DNA from: Oenanthe sinensis
Taxonomy: Eukaryota; Streptophyta; Magnoliopsida; Apiales; Apiaceae
DNA: 64,000 bases
Assembly: GCA_028671895.1 (NCBI GenBank)
Contig: JAPMAC010000197.1
Span: forward strand, 7,791,501-7,855,500
Direction: 5' to 3'
Shown: in pieces, positions 1-9,557 of the stretch
Layout: each line of letters opens with the position of its first letter
Numbering within the stretch: the first letter of the stretch is position 1
Position numbers and translations under genes: made by a program
The notes under the pieces: model-generated
What the model was told of the DNA's origin: nothing
Databases searched by the model: none
What the model saw: the letters and a program-made list of their open reading frames with translations, nothing else

Positions 1-118
1 ATCTGGATGTCGATCTCGATCCGCATCTCGATCTACATCTGGATGTCGATCTGGATGTCGATCTCGATCCGCATCTCGATCTACATCTCGATGTCGATCT
101 TGATGTGGATAGATCGAG
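1..118 (-). repeat. Short-motif array after pol of element A
   Basis: Read on the minus strand this is a run of GATCGAGATGCGG, GATCGACATCCA and GATGTAGATCGAG units directly downstream of pol. The same core, TCGAGAT after GA, makes up the tandem array in the LTR of this element (8788-9075). The array continues beyond the left edge. By position it matches the arrays between pol and ORF3 in B (28745-29035) and C (44340-44660), so it may be the upstream part of an ORF3 promoter. Confidence 0.65.
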
Positions 119-327
119 ATTTGCCATAGAAAATTTCTCATTACTTCATTTAGACACTAACCATAATGATATACAGATCAGCACAAGATTAATGTCATGA
201 AACTTTCTAACTCCTTATGATATGCAACACATACATTTATGAAGTTAAGTACACATTATTAATTATGAATATTCATGAATAACAATAATATGTACACAAG
301 CTGAATTATAACAGATAGGTAGCAAAA
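119..327 (-). other. 3' flank of element A pol, non-coding
   Basis: AT-rich sequence between the pol stop codon and the motif array. I see no ORF, PPT or LTR end here. In an ordinary Sirevirus-like element this would be the start of the pol-ORF3 spacer. Confidence 0.5.
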
Positions 328-3300
328 CTAACAGGTGTTAAGCATCCCTAATTCACCAACCAATCTAGAAAATGTTGATTCGTCTAGGGGTTTAGTGAAT
401 ATATCTGCTATTTGACGTTCAGTAGACACAAAATGCAACTCTACAGTTCCATTTTCTACATGCTCTCTAATAAAATGATACCTGATGTCAATATGCTTGG
501 TCCTTGAGTGATCCACAGGATTGTTGGTCATTGCAATAGCACTTGTGTTGTCACACATGATAGGAATCTTAGATACTTCCACACCGTAGTCCTTGAGTTG
601 GTTCTTCATCCACAGTATCTGGGCCACACAGCTTCCAGCAGCAATATATTCTGCTTCAGCTGTCGAGGTAGATACTGTGTGTTGTTTCTTGCTTTGCCAA
701 GACACCAACCTTCTTCCAAGGAACTGACAGCTTCCTGAAGTACTCTTCCTATCTATTCTACAACCTGCGTAATCTGAATCCGAATAGCCAACAAGATTAA
801 ACCCTGTATCTCTTGGGTACCAAATCCCGAGATTTGATGTTCCCTTGAGATACCTAAAAATGCGCTTTACGGCTATGAGATGTGACTCTCTAGGATCCGC
901 TTGGAACCTTGCACATAAGCATGTAGAGAACATAATATCAGGTCTACTAGCAGTTAAATACAAAAGTGAGCCGATCATACCTCGATAGCTTGAGATGTCT
1001 ACAGGTTTACCCGATTTGTCCTCGTCAAGTTTCGTGGCTGTTGCCATAGGAGTCTTTGCTTGTGATACATCTTGGAGACCATACTTCTTCAATAGATCAT
1101 GAATGTACTTGGTCTGGCAGATAAATATTCCGTCCTTCTTCTGACTAACTTGAATGCCCAGAAAGAACGTCAGCTCTCCCATCATGCTCATCTCATACCT
1201 TGATTGCATTAACTTAGCGAATTTAGCACACAGCTTCTCATTTGCAGACCCAAAGATAATGTCATCCACATATACTTGCACCATTATTAGATCATCTTTG
1301 CATTTCTTGTAGAAAAGCGTCTTGTCGATTACTCCTCTTGTAAAACCACTTTCTAGTAAGAAGTCTGACAGAGTTTCATACCACTTCCGCGGAGACTGCT
1401 TAAGGCCATATACTGATTTGAAGAGTCGATAAACATAATCACAATATTTGATATCGATAAACCCGGGAGGTTGCTCGACATACACCTCTTCATCCAGTTC
1501 ACCGTTTAAGAATGCACTCTTGACATCCATTTGATAGACTTTAAAACCATGATGTGCTGCGAATGCCAAGAACATCCTTACTGCCTCTAGCCTTGCTACT
1601 GGTGCATAGGTTTCATCATAATCAATTCCTTCTCTTTGAGTATAACCCTTAGCAACCAGGCGAGCTTTATTTCGTGTTACACGTCCGTCTTCATCCAGCT
1701 TGTTCCTGAATACCCATTTTGTCCCAACAACAGATCTATTCTTTGGTCTGGGTACCAGCTTCCACACCTTCTGCCTTTCAAACTGATTGAGTTCCTCTTG
1801 CATAGCAATCACCCAATCAGCGTCATCTAGAGCTTCTTCCACCACTTTAGGTTCTATCTGGGAAAGGAACACTGAATATAGACATTCATTCTCAGTGGCA
1901 ATTTCAGCTCTAGCTTTTCCTCTAGTAGTCACTCCGGCCTCTGGATCACCAATAATTAGCTCGAACGGATGGTCCTTGTTCCAAGTGCGATCCCTAGCAA
2001 ATGTTCTTGATGATTCAGCTTGATCTTGTAAGTGAAAGTGACTTAGTCTAGAAGCACTTTCACTAGCTTCCCTTGAGCTAGTACTGGCTCCACCTGAGTG
2101 AGCTGCTCCCCCTGAGTGCATACTGACTCCCCCTGAGTTAGTACCAGGTCTGACGGAAGGTGATCCCTCAGTCCTAGTGTTTTGAGTTTGCGAAACACTA
2201 GACTCTTGATTAATTTCATTATTTATAGTTGGATCACTACCCTGCACTACTGACTCAGGAACTGTATCCAATTCATCAACATCCATATTTTCAAATCTTA
2301 GGGAAGTGGGCTCACTATCTTCTTTTTGTATAGAAGGGAGCCTTGAGTCGTCGAATGTGACATTAAGGCTTTCAACCACCTTGCGATCATTAAGCACAAA
2401 CACCCTGTACGCTGCTACTACTTCAAGAGAATATCCAATGAAAAACCCTTCATCTGCTTTGGCATCAAACTTTCCAAGTTGTGCATTGTCTCTTAACACA
2501 AAGCATTTGGCACCAAATACGTGAAAGTACTTGATAGATGGTTTTCGTTTATTCATCATGTAATACGGCGTCTCATTATGGTCCTTTATAATCAGGGTTC
2601 TGTTCTGTGTATAACAAGCCGTGTTAACTGCTTCAGCCCAAAAATATAAAGGAAGTTTTGACTCATACAGCATTGTCCTAGCTGCTTCAACCAGTGTCCT
2701 GTTCTTCCTTTCTACCACCCCATTTTGCTGTGGTGTTCTCGGTGCTGAATACTGTCGTCTGATCCCTTTAGATATGCAGAAATCCATTAACACTGAGTTC
2801 TTGAATTCTGTCCCATTGTCGGATCGGATAGTCTTCACAGTCAGACTTGCTACGTTTTCAATTACCAGTACATGTCTAATGATCTCATGTGGCACTTCAT
2901 CTTTCGATGTCACAAACTTCACCCATGTGTATTTGGAAAAGTCATCGACAATTACTAGCGCATATCTTTTCCTTGACATTGACATAACATTAACAGGTCC
3001 AAACAAATCCATGTGAAGGAGTTGTAGGGGCTCGGTAATGCTATTCACTTGTTTATCCTTATGCGAGGCTCTTTTTGATTTTCCCATCTCACATGCTTCG
3101 CAGAGTCCATCTGGAGTGAACTCCATCTGCGGCAGCCCTCTCACCAATTCTCTTCTTACGAGATTATTCATTGCTTTAAAGTTCAGGTGAGATAATCTTT
3201 TATGCCATAGCCAACTTTCATCAGCAGAAGCCTTGCTGTAGAAACACGTGACTTCAGACTGATCAGCAGAATTCATGTCAGCTATGAACAAATTTGACTT

Positions 3301-3672
3301 CCTTACTCCTTTGAGAGCAAGGCTTCCATCCTTTTTGCTTCGAATCGAACAATCATGCTTCCCAAAGTTGACGTCAAAACCCTTGTCGGTGAACTGACTA
3401 ACGCTGAGAAGATTATGTCGCAATCCTTCCACAAAAGATACATCCTCAATGATAACATTTCCACAAACGATCTTGCCATATCCCCTGGTGTAACCTTTGC
3501 TGTTATCTCCAAAAGTAACCACGGAGACGGCTCTCAACACCAAATCTGTTAGCAGGGACTTATTGCCGGTCATATGCCTCGATGCTCCACTGTCCAGCAC
3601 CCATATGACTTTACTCTTTTCCTGTACACTGCCCTGCAAATCCAGAAAGGTTAGGTGTTCTTCGGAACCCAA
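328..3672 (-). CDS. pol: Element A pol polyprotein (PR-IN-RT-RNase H), open reading frame intact
   Basis: Copia-type pol of 1,114 codons without a stop. In order: aspartic protease with DSGASRHMTG at about residue 27; GAG-pre-integrase and the HHCC zinc region (WHKRLSHLN near 156, CEACEMGK near 190); integrase catalytic D, D, E in MDLFGP (221), RSDNGTEF (284) and GVVERKNRT (about 320); a Ser/Gly-rich linker (about 490-560); reverse transcriptase with KSAFLNGE and the YVDD box near 800; RNase H with SDSDYAG near 963, AEAEYIA near 1005, and an end at LGMLNTC. Its first codons overlap the gag stop by 22 bases in another frame. The ATG at 3672 may not be the real start, because an acceptor-like TTTGCAG/GG lies at 3634-3640. 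Pol looks functional, but gag is truncated, so the copy is not autonomous. Confidence 0.92.
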   Translation of the reverse strand: MGSEEHLTFLDLQGSVQEKSKVIWVLDSGASRHMTGNKSLLTDLVLRAVSVVTFGDNSKGYTRGYGKIVCGNVIIEDVSFVEGLRHNLLSVSQFTDKGFDVNFGKHDCSIRSKKDGSLALKGVRKSNLFIADMNSADQSEVTCFYSKASADESWLWHKRLSHLNFKAMNNLVRRELVRGLPQMEFTPDGLCEACEMGKSKRASHKDKQVNSITEPLQLLHMDLFGPVNVMSMSRKRYALVIVDDFSKYTWVKFVTSKDEVPHEIIRHVLVIENVASLTVKTIRSDNGTEFKNSVLMDFCISKGIRRQYSAPRTPQQNGVVERKNRTLVEAARTMLYESKLPLYFWAEAVNTACYTQNRTLIIKDHNETPYYMMNKRKPSIKYFHVFGAKCFVLRDNAQLGKFDAKADEGFFIGYSLEVVAAYRVFVLNDRKVVESLNVTFDDSRLPSIQKEDSEPTSLRFENMDVDELDTVPESVVQGSDPTINNEINQESSVSQTQNTRTEGSPSVRPGTNSGGVSMHSGGAAHSGGASTSSREASESASRLSHFHLQDQAESSRTFARDRTWNKDHPFELIIGDPEAGVTTRGKARAEIATENECLYSVFLSQIEPKVVEEALDDADWVIAMQEELNQFERQKVWKLVPRPKNRSVVGTKWVFRNKLDEDGRVTRNKARLVAKGYTQREGIDYDETYAPVARLEAVRMFLAFAAHHGFKVYQMDVKSAFLNGELDEEVYVEQPPGFIDIKYCDYVYRLFKSVYGLKQSPRKWYETLSDFLLESGFTRGVIDKTLFYKKCKDDLIMVQVYVDDIIFGSANEKLCAKFAKLMQSRYEMSMMGELTFFLGIQVSQKKDGIFICQTKYIHDLLKKYGLQDVSQAKTPMATATKLDEDKSGKPVDISSYRGMIGSLLYLTASRPDIMFSTCLCARFQADPRESHLIAVKRIFRYLKGTSNLGIWYPRDTGFNLVGYSDSDYAGCRIDRKSTSGSCQFLGRRLVSWQSKKQHTVSTSTAEAEYIAAGSCVAQILWMKNQLKDYGVEVSKIPIMCDNTSAIAMTNNPVDHSRTKHIDIRYHFIREHVENGTVELHFVSTERQIADIFTKPLDESTFSRLVGELGMLNTC
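3634..3653 (-). promoter_or_regulatory. Candidate 3' splice acceptor or frameshift zone between gag and pol (A)
   Basis: On the minus strand the gag stop TAA is followed by a pyrimidine-rich stretch and TTTGCAG/GG, 17 bases in all. B and C have the same arrangement at the same place. Pol lies in the -1 frame relative to gag and is open across the overlap, so either frameshifting or splicing could express it. Confidence 0.4.
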
Positions 3673-5495
3673 TGATGTTTGGGCCCGGCATCAATAATTT
3701 CCTTTTTCTTTTCAGATACAGAAGGCTTTGCCTTGATGCCATCAGGGGCATTCATCTTGACTTTGTCTTTTCCCTTGTCAACCTTGACTGGTTTGTCATG
3801 TTTGGAAGTAGACTGGTCACTCCTAACTTTAGGAGGACTTGAAGTCTTAGTTTTTGACCCCACATGCTTTTTCTTACCACTACTAGATGTATGTTCAACA
3901 GATGCACTAGCAGTATTCATTAAATTAAAATAAGCATGCATGATGTTTACAGCACATGGCATACAATTAGGATGATTGCATTTAGCATGATTTGCATGCA
4001 TGTTAGGCACAGCAGTAGTTGCAGGCATGGTATTACAACCAACAGATTTTTCTTCCTCTACATAGAACGGGCAATAGTAAGACAAATGATCAGTTTGATT
4101 ACAGATATAGCATGCTTTTCTAGCTCGTGTAGATGTAGATACAGATGCAGGTTCAGTTTTAACTGCCTTTACAGGTGCTTTCATTTGGTCTGACCCTGCT
4201 ACCCATTGTTTATATGACACCGTCTTAGCCTCCTTGGTTCCTACACCTCTCTTAGCATAAGCAATCTTACTAGCTCTTTTAGAAGTTGTAGGTTCTACTA
4301 CTTTTTCTTCTGAATCTCTTTCAATTTTAATCTCATGTTCAATTTCAGTAGCAACAGGATCTATGGTCCTAGGCTCAAAATGTTTAAAGATAGGTTTTCT
4401 AACATCCATTAAAACCTCAGGCACATTTTCTTTGACTAACACTGGCTCTAACAACTCAGCAGCCCTATTTTTCTTTTTCTGTGTGTAGTCAAGTCCTATG
4501 TTAACTTTTTCATTTTTGCTCTTGCCTGCCAGTTTCATGTACATGTCCCTTTCTACGAAAACTTTATTAGCGGCTTCTTCAAAAGATTTACATGTTACTT
4601 TAAGCTCAGCTAATTCATTTTTAAGTTCTTCGTTAAGGTCTTCCCTAATCTTAAGCTTGTGTTCTAAAACATCTACCTGATTCATTAACTGCCTTTCCTT
4701 ACTTTCTCCTGATTCTAATTCCTCTACCCTGGCCTCGAGAAGTCTATTCTTAAGGGAGAGTTTAGCATTTTCCTCATTAACAGCAATTAGATTAAGTTGG
4801 AGATTGTACATATCTTTAGTCATGGCAGCTAATTCATTTTGGTACTCAGGAATAGACATTTCATTTACGGTTAGAATTGGTACCTCTGATTGTTCTGAAG
4901 ATTTTGCCATTAAAGCAAAGTTGCATAGCTCCTGATCTTCATCTTCATCAGACTCGTCCCAACCCTTCCCTTCAGTCACAACATACGCCCGGCTTCCCTT
5001 CTGTTGCTTGCTAACCAAGGCATCATATTTCTTTTTCAAATCAGCATAGGATTCCTTGGGATGAACGTACTTGGGCTTCTTGCACTCTGTTGCGAAGTGC
5101 CCCAATTCATTGCAGTTGTAGCATCTGAACTTGTTCTTGTCTACCAGGTTAGGTCTGTAGCCACTACCAGATGTGCTACTCCGACCGCTGTAACTTCCAC
5201 TACCACTTACACTACTGCCTCTCCTGCCTCTTCGGCTGAAAGAACTACCAAATCGTCCTTTACCACTTCTTTGCTTCCTGAAGCTGATATGAGCAAATTC
5301 TCGAGCAATACAAGCATATGACTTGTCTTCTAATTTGTCCAGCTCTTCAAGGGTATAGTATTCATCCTCACTTTCTTCGGATGGATCTTCAATGTCTAAT
5401 ACCACCCTTTCAGGATTATCATTTTTCAATGAGACAGCTGCAAGTGCCTTTACAGCAGATTCTTCAGCTACAAGTCCAGACTCGAGACTCGTCAC
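3651..5495 (-). pseudogene. gag: Element A gag, C-terminal part only (open up to 5567)
   Basis: The frame holds 614 codons from a GTG at 5495 that is not a real start; it stays open to 5567, close to the inversion junction. Seen in order: an acidic EESEDEYYTLEE patch; an Arg/Ser/Gly-rich stretch; a CCHC zinc knuckle, CYNCNELGHFATEC, near residue 125; a long Glu/Lys/Leu-rich, coiled-coil-like segment (about 210-330); a second knuckle-like CYICNQTDHLSYYC near 463; a Lys-rich tail ending HHWVPKNT. The N-terminal UBN2-type capsid domain found in C gag is missing, cut off by the inversion breakpoint. Intact otherwise, it would be the capsid/nucleocapsid precursor. Confidence 0.8.
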
Positions 5496-5570
5496 AAGTC
5501 CAGACTTGAGTATCTCGACCTCAAGTCCAGATTCTTCACTCTGGAAGATTGGAGGTTGGAGCTCAGTTCA
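5480..5570. other. Inversion junction in element A (gag minus / ORF3 plus)
   Basis: The minus-strand gag frame is open to 5567 and the plus-strand ORF3 frame is open from 5510, so both coding strands meet and overlap here. The segment contains three spaced copies of AAGTCCAGA (near 5471, 5495 and 5523). These direct repeats may mark a rearrangement point or simply be gag coding repeats. The exact breakpoint cannot be fixed by eye; about 5,540-5,550 is my estimate. Confidence 0.6.
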
Positions 5571-7672
5571 TGGAGAACCTGATTGCCGTCCAAAATCAGA
5601 TGATTGACAAGATAAACAATCTCGGATTGGCACAAGTGGAGGTCGGGAGGTCAGTAGATGATGTCACTTATGGCATGTCTCAGGTTTGGACGAAACTGCA
5701 TGAACTACTTGATGCTGTCTTTGGACGTAACAAGGATGGACCTGGTCCTTCAACTGGTGGTGGTGGTGACGATAATAATGATGATGATGCTCCTGATGAG
5801 GATAACACACCTAAGGGGGAGAAAGAGGATCAGGGTCTGAAAAAGCTGACTAGTAAGGGTCCGGTGATCGAGTCCTCAAACAAATCTGGTGAAAAGGTGG
5901 AGGAGGCTCAACCGGCTCTTAAGGACAAAGGCAAGCAGAAGATGGTAGCTGAAGAAGAAGCTGAGAAAGAAACACCTCTTGTTGATACATTTATGGGAGA
6001 CTTTATTGAAGATTCTGATGATGACGAGATGGATGTAGAAGCCTTAGTGGCAAGGAGGTCGAGACTCGAGCAACGAGCAAGAGAATGGGAACAAGAAAGA
6101 GGTCTAAATCCTGGCGGATCTGGCGCAGGAGTTGCAGGTGATGCAGGAGACCACTCGGTTGCTGACGAGCATGTTCCAGAAGAAGAAGTTGATGAAGCGG
6201 AGATGCAAGGAGAGATTTTCAGGGAAGCCAGAGAAAGAGTAAATGAAGAAATTCTACAAGGGATAGTTGAAAAAGAACTAATGGCAAAGGAGAAGAGAGC
6301 GGCTCAGAAAACTCAGCATGAGTTTGAAATGAAAAAGATCAATGATCCTAAGGTCCAGGCTGACATAAGGAGGGAAGGTCCCGAGTGGGACAAGGCTAGA
6401 GAAGCCTTAGCTGGACCAAGAGCCTATGCTCATGACTCAGGAAGATTGAGCTTTCTTCTTCATAAGCTAGAAAATCTAAACCCTGGGCTGCTGAATTATC
6501 TAAATTGCATAAGACAGGGATGCACCTCCGTACAAGTCATATTCAAGGAGAAGGCATGGAATCTGATGATCACTTGGACACCCATAACAAAAATCGGGCC
6601 GTGTATGGTCGATGAAGCTTTCTTCCATGAAAGGGGTGCAAGTGAACTGGTAGAATTCGCTCACAAGGTAGACACCTCTGTCAAGACTGGAGTGCTGTTT
6701 AAGGAGAAATTGTTGAAGATGGCTGAAGACAGAGGGGTTGACATCATTCTAAATCCCTACCAGATCAGATATGTCCATGACAAGGTCTTGAGGATCGTAA
6801 ATCTGCATGATTCGAAACTAACTCCGAGCGGAAATGTGCTGAAGGCAGTTGCAAAGCTAGTTCTCTCTAAGGGTTTTCTAACAAAGGAAAAGAAGCTGGT
6901 GGCTAAGGACTTGGAGAAGCTGATAAGAAGGCAAGATTCTAGATACAAGTTGCCTGAAGCTACACTACCAGTGGTTAAGAAGGAACCTGAAGACTATGCA
7001 TTCGAGCTGCAAAACGAGGCAATAAGAGAGCATGTGCAAAGATACGGAGATCCAAGGATAGACATTCCAGAAGAAGGGGAAATAAGAAAGGAAGCTAGTG
7101 CAGTGGTTAGTGCAAATGTCAAGTTTGTCAAGAGCAAAGCTGAGAATGAGAATGATCTGCTGATCTATACAGACAAGCATAAGGTGGAAACCATCATTGA
7201 AATCAAGTACGACATCTTTGCAGAACACAGTCATGAAACACTGTGTAGTATAAGAGAATTGATTGAGGAGATGGATGATATTGACGAGTTTGATCAGGAT
7301 TATCTGAGGGTCACGTTTGATAACTTCTGTAAGAGAAGACAACAACTTGATATTCAGAGGCTACAACAATGCACCACCGCTATTGTCATTGGATACCCTA
7401 AGCAGCTGGTCATACGGAAGAAAGGGGAAAAGGGGTACCCTGACAAAGTCACAAAGCTGAGGTTTGAAGACATTCCCACGAAGCTTACCACTCGCAGCAT
7501 GGTTGAAAGGTGGTTGAGGTTGTTTCGAAATTACAAGATCAGAAATCATGTGGAAGCAGAAGGACTTAATCTTCTCAAGAAAAGAATGGATGAAGTCTGC
7601 AACCCTGAGTTCATGAAGAAAGAAAAAGCAGCCAAGAAGAAAGCTCGTGAGGAAGAGGAGCGCAAGAAATAA
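5549..7672 (+). CDS. Element A third ORF (env-like position), C-terminal 707 codons
   Basis: Open frame from 5510 with no stop to 7672; the first in-frame ATG is at 5570. It is homologous in layout to the second half of ORF3 in B and C: a QNQMIDKINN-type coiled-coil start, a Gly/Asp-rich hinge (GGGGDDNNDDDAPD), long Glu/Lys-rich helices, a conserved globular part and a Lys/Arg-rich tail (KKAREEEERKK). No signal peptide or hydrophobic membrane segment is visible, so the usual env-like label rests on position, not sequence. Compared with B (1,544 codons) about half is missing at the N-terminus, as expected if the inversion cut ORF3. Function is unknown. Confidence 0.75.
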   Translation: MEVGAQFMENLIAVQNQMIDKINNLGLAQVEVGRSVDDVTYGMSQVWTKLHELLDAVFGRNKDGPGPSTGGGGDDNNDDDAPDEDNTPKGEKEDQGLKKLTSKGPVIESSNKSGEKVEEAQPALKDKGKQKMVAEEEAEKETPLVDTFMGDFIEDSDDDEMDVEALVARRSRLEQRAREWEQERGLNPGGSGAGVAGDAGDHSVADEHVPEEEVDEAEMQGEIFREARERVNEEILQGIVEKELMAKEKRAAQKTQHEFEMKKINDPKVQADIRREGPEWDKAREALAGPRAYAHDSGRLSFLLHKLENLNPGLLNYLNCIRQGCTSVQVIFKEKAWNLMITWTPITKIGPCMVDEAFFHERGASELVEFAHKVDTSVKTGVLFKEKLLKMAEDRGVDIILNPYQIRYVHDKVLRIVNLHDSKLTPSGNVLKAVAKLVLSKGFLTKEKKLVAKDLEKLIRRQDSRYKLPEATLPVVKKEPEDYAFELQNEAIREHVQRYGDPRIDIPEEGEIRKEASAVVSANVKFVKSKAENENDLLIYTDKHKVETIIEIKYDIFAEHSHETLCSIRELIEEMDDIDEFDQDYLRVTFDNFCKRRQQLDIQRLQQCTTAIVIGYPKQLVIRKKGEKGYPDKVTKLRFEDIPTKLTTRSMVERWLRLFRNYKIRNHVEAEGLNLLKKRMDEVCNPEFMKKEKAAKKKAREEEERKK

Positions 7673-8133
7673 AAGTTTTAATGTATCATGCTTGTAATGT
7701 TTCTTTGCGTTATAATTTGTTTTCTTGTTTTCCTGCATTGTAAAAATATATTATCTGTTGTCTTGTGTAGTGTAAGGTAGAAGTTAGTTAGCTAAGTGTC
7801 TTGAAACTGGTTTATATAAGGCATCAATTATTTCGCGAAGTTCGGCGGTGGTAATACTGCTAAAAGGACTTCAGAAGGATAATTGAAGATTGAGTGGACC
7901 GTGCTCTTAAAGTACTTAGAGAAAATCTCTAGAAGAGCATGAAGCCATTTAATCGAGCCAACAGGTGTCCAATTTTGGCACTTGAAGTATCAGTAATAGA
8001 CATGAAGTTAATTAATCAAGCCAAGCATTATGCAAGTTGACATGATCTTTTATGAATGTTATTTTATCTTTTTCAGTCCCTGTTTAGTTGAGTTATCCTC
8101 ATTGTGAATTTGGTTGTCATTGTTAGACAATCA
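7673..8133 (+). other. 3' untranslated region of element A ORF3
   Basis: Non-coding spacer between the ORF3 stop and the polypurine tract. It contains T-rich stretches just after the stop that could serve as polyadenylation-type signals. I see no other structure. Confidence 0.5.
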
Positions 8134-8146
8134 AATAGGGGGAGAT
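8134..8146 (+). other. Polypurine tract of element A
   Basis: AAATAGGGGGAGA followed by T sits directly before the LTR start TGAAAGGC. It is the plus-strand primer site for reverse transcription and has the plant copia GGGGGAGAT form. Confidence 0.85.
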
Positions 8147-8787
8147 TGAAAGGCATAGGTGTACTAACTTGTAACACTTAATTATTTTGTAACTCAACTA
8201 AGTAAAAGATAAAACAACAGCAAAACAAGAGAAACTGAAGAAGCACATGGAATCAATCAACTGAAGAAATGGTAATGATACTTGGTAACTACAAGTAACT
8301 AATTTGGTTAATCAAGGATGCATAAGTGAGAAGAAGTTCAATCTGAGTATTGCTCATGCCCTAACTTATCTAATGGAGAATCAAATTAATGTCAAGGAAG
8401 TATCAAGAAGGCCAAAGTGATTTCATGTAATGTATATCAACATCTGGATAATGTAAAGGTTAATCAACAAATGAGAACTGACATTCAGAAGCAAGAACCC
8501 CTACAAGACTAGTCACTTATGAACCAGACCATTGCATCAAGTGTCAGGACATTGGAGGCAAGTTCGTGTCAGTAATAGAAGATCTCATTTGAATTGAGTG
8601 AGGAAAAGAAATTGAAGAAGCTAAGGAAACTTGCTCACAAAGGTTAATTCTCAATTAGTCACTAAAGAAGGTCAACATTGAATGTGTGCATATTTGCCAA
8701 GGCAAATGTCGATCCACAGCAGATCGAGATGCGGATCGAGATTTACAAGTGAAGTAAAACACTGCAAGGCAAATCTCGATCCAGGCG

Positions 8788-9075
8788 ATAGATCGAGATC
8801 GAGATTCTCCCAGATCGAGATCGAGATTTTCCCAGATCGAGATCGAGATTTTCCCAGATCGAGATCGAGATTTTCACAGATCGAGATCGAGATTTTCCCA
8901 GATCGAGATCGAGATTTTCACAGATCGAGATCGAGATTTTCCCAGATCGAGATCGAGATTTTCACAGATCGAGATCGAGATTTTCCCAGATCGAGATCGA
9001 GATTTTCACAGATCGAGATCGAGATTTTCACAGATCGAGATCGAGATTTTCACAGATCGAGATCGAGATGGGTCC
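8788..9075 (+). repeat. 22-base tandem repeat in the LTR of element A, about 13 units
   Basis: The unit is CNCAGATCGAGATCGAGATTTT-like. Units alternate between CCC and CAC at the first three bases through most of the array, which suggests a 44-base higher-order unit. It lies 160 bases upstream of the TATA box, where an enhancer would be expected. Because 22 is not a multiple of three, the translation cycles through a three-frame DRDRDF / SQIEIEIF pattern; that apparent 141-residue ORF (8682-9107) is not a gene. Confidence 0.9.
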
Positions 9076-9238
9076 AGGCGAAGATCGAGATGCGGGTAGA
9101 AATGTAACATTTAATGTTCAAGGGACAAGTGGCTTATTGTGAACGGTTGATCCAGAGTTGTTGGGAAAGTACTTTTTGTTGTCGAAGTCCTGATTGGGCC
9201 ACGTACACAAAAAGGACAAGATCAAGACTACATGACAT

Positions 9239-9245
9239 TATAAAA
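9239..9245 (+). promoter_or_regulatory. TATA box in element A LTR
   Basis: TATAAAA downstream of the motif array and upstream of the expected R region. It is the likely core promoter of the genomic transcript. Confidence 0.55.
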
Positions 9246-9557
9246 GCAGCACTTTGTTTGTATTTTTAGAAAAAACTTGTATCTCTGTATTTTAAACGAT
9301 AATTTTTAAGAGAGAGCATTTACTGTAAAACAAAAAGTGAGAGAGAGAGGATCAGTTGAATCTAGCTTTAATTGCTGTATTTATTGTTCAACTGATCATG
9401 ATGCTTTTATGAATGTGGTAGCAAATCCATCAATGAATATAATGATATATTCTTGAAATTCTGAGTCATCATTTATTACTTGCACATTGTTTATTCTCTC
9501 ATAAATTTTAAACAGTTGTATTCACCCCCCCCCCTCTACAACACTTTGGACCTAACA

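Larger units (their letters stand above)
1..9557. mobile_element. Element A: Sirevirus-like copia element with an inverted interior (left end outside window)
   Basis: The right end is a plus-strand 3' LTR (8147-9557) preceded by a plus-strand third ORF. From about 5,545 leftwards, gag C-terminus and pol run on the minus strand. Both halves carry the same family motif: GATCGAGATGCGGATCGAG-type repeats occur at 1-115 (minus side, after pol) and in the plus-strand LTR near 8719 and 9085. The simplest reading is one element whose segment from within gag to within ORF3 was inverted. Two copies of one family joined head to head is the alternative. The element interrupts the integrase of H at 9557/9558. 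Its 5' LTR, gag N-terminus and ORF3 N-terminus must lie left of the window. Confidence 0.75.
8147..9557 (+). repeat. 3' LTR of element A
   Basis: About 1,411 bases, starting TGAAAGGCATAGG after a PPT and ending GGACCTAACA. A C-rich run (CCCCCCCCCTC) lies about 30 bases before the end, as in B and C. It holds a 22-base tandem array (8788-9075), a TATA box at 9239 and a T/AG-rich region after it. The sequence after 9557 is the interior of H. The 5' LTR is outside the window, so age cannot be estimated. Confidence 0.85.

Noticed and set aside
1..118. Possible satellite or telomere-like repeat at the window edge
   Set aside because: The units match the family motif of element A and sit at the expected place after pol, so an independent satellite is not needed.
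2621..3016. 131-codon plus-strand ORF and other frames opposite pol and gag
   Set aside because: They are antisense shadows of the minus-strand pol; no motif or domain of their own.
8788..9075. Regular short repeats that might suggest a CRISPR array
   Set aside because: Units are contiguous without unique spacers, lie in an LTR, and the DNA is eukaryotic.
8682..9107. 141-codon ORF with DRDRDF/IEIEIF repeats
   Set aside because: It is the translation of the 22-base tandem array in an LTR; no start context or homology independent of the repeat.
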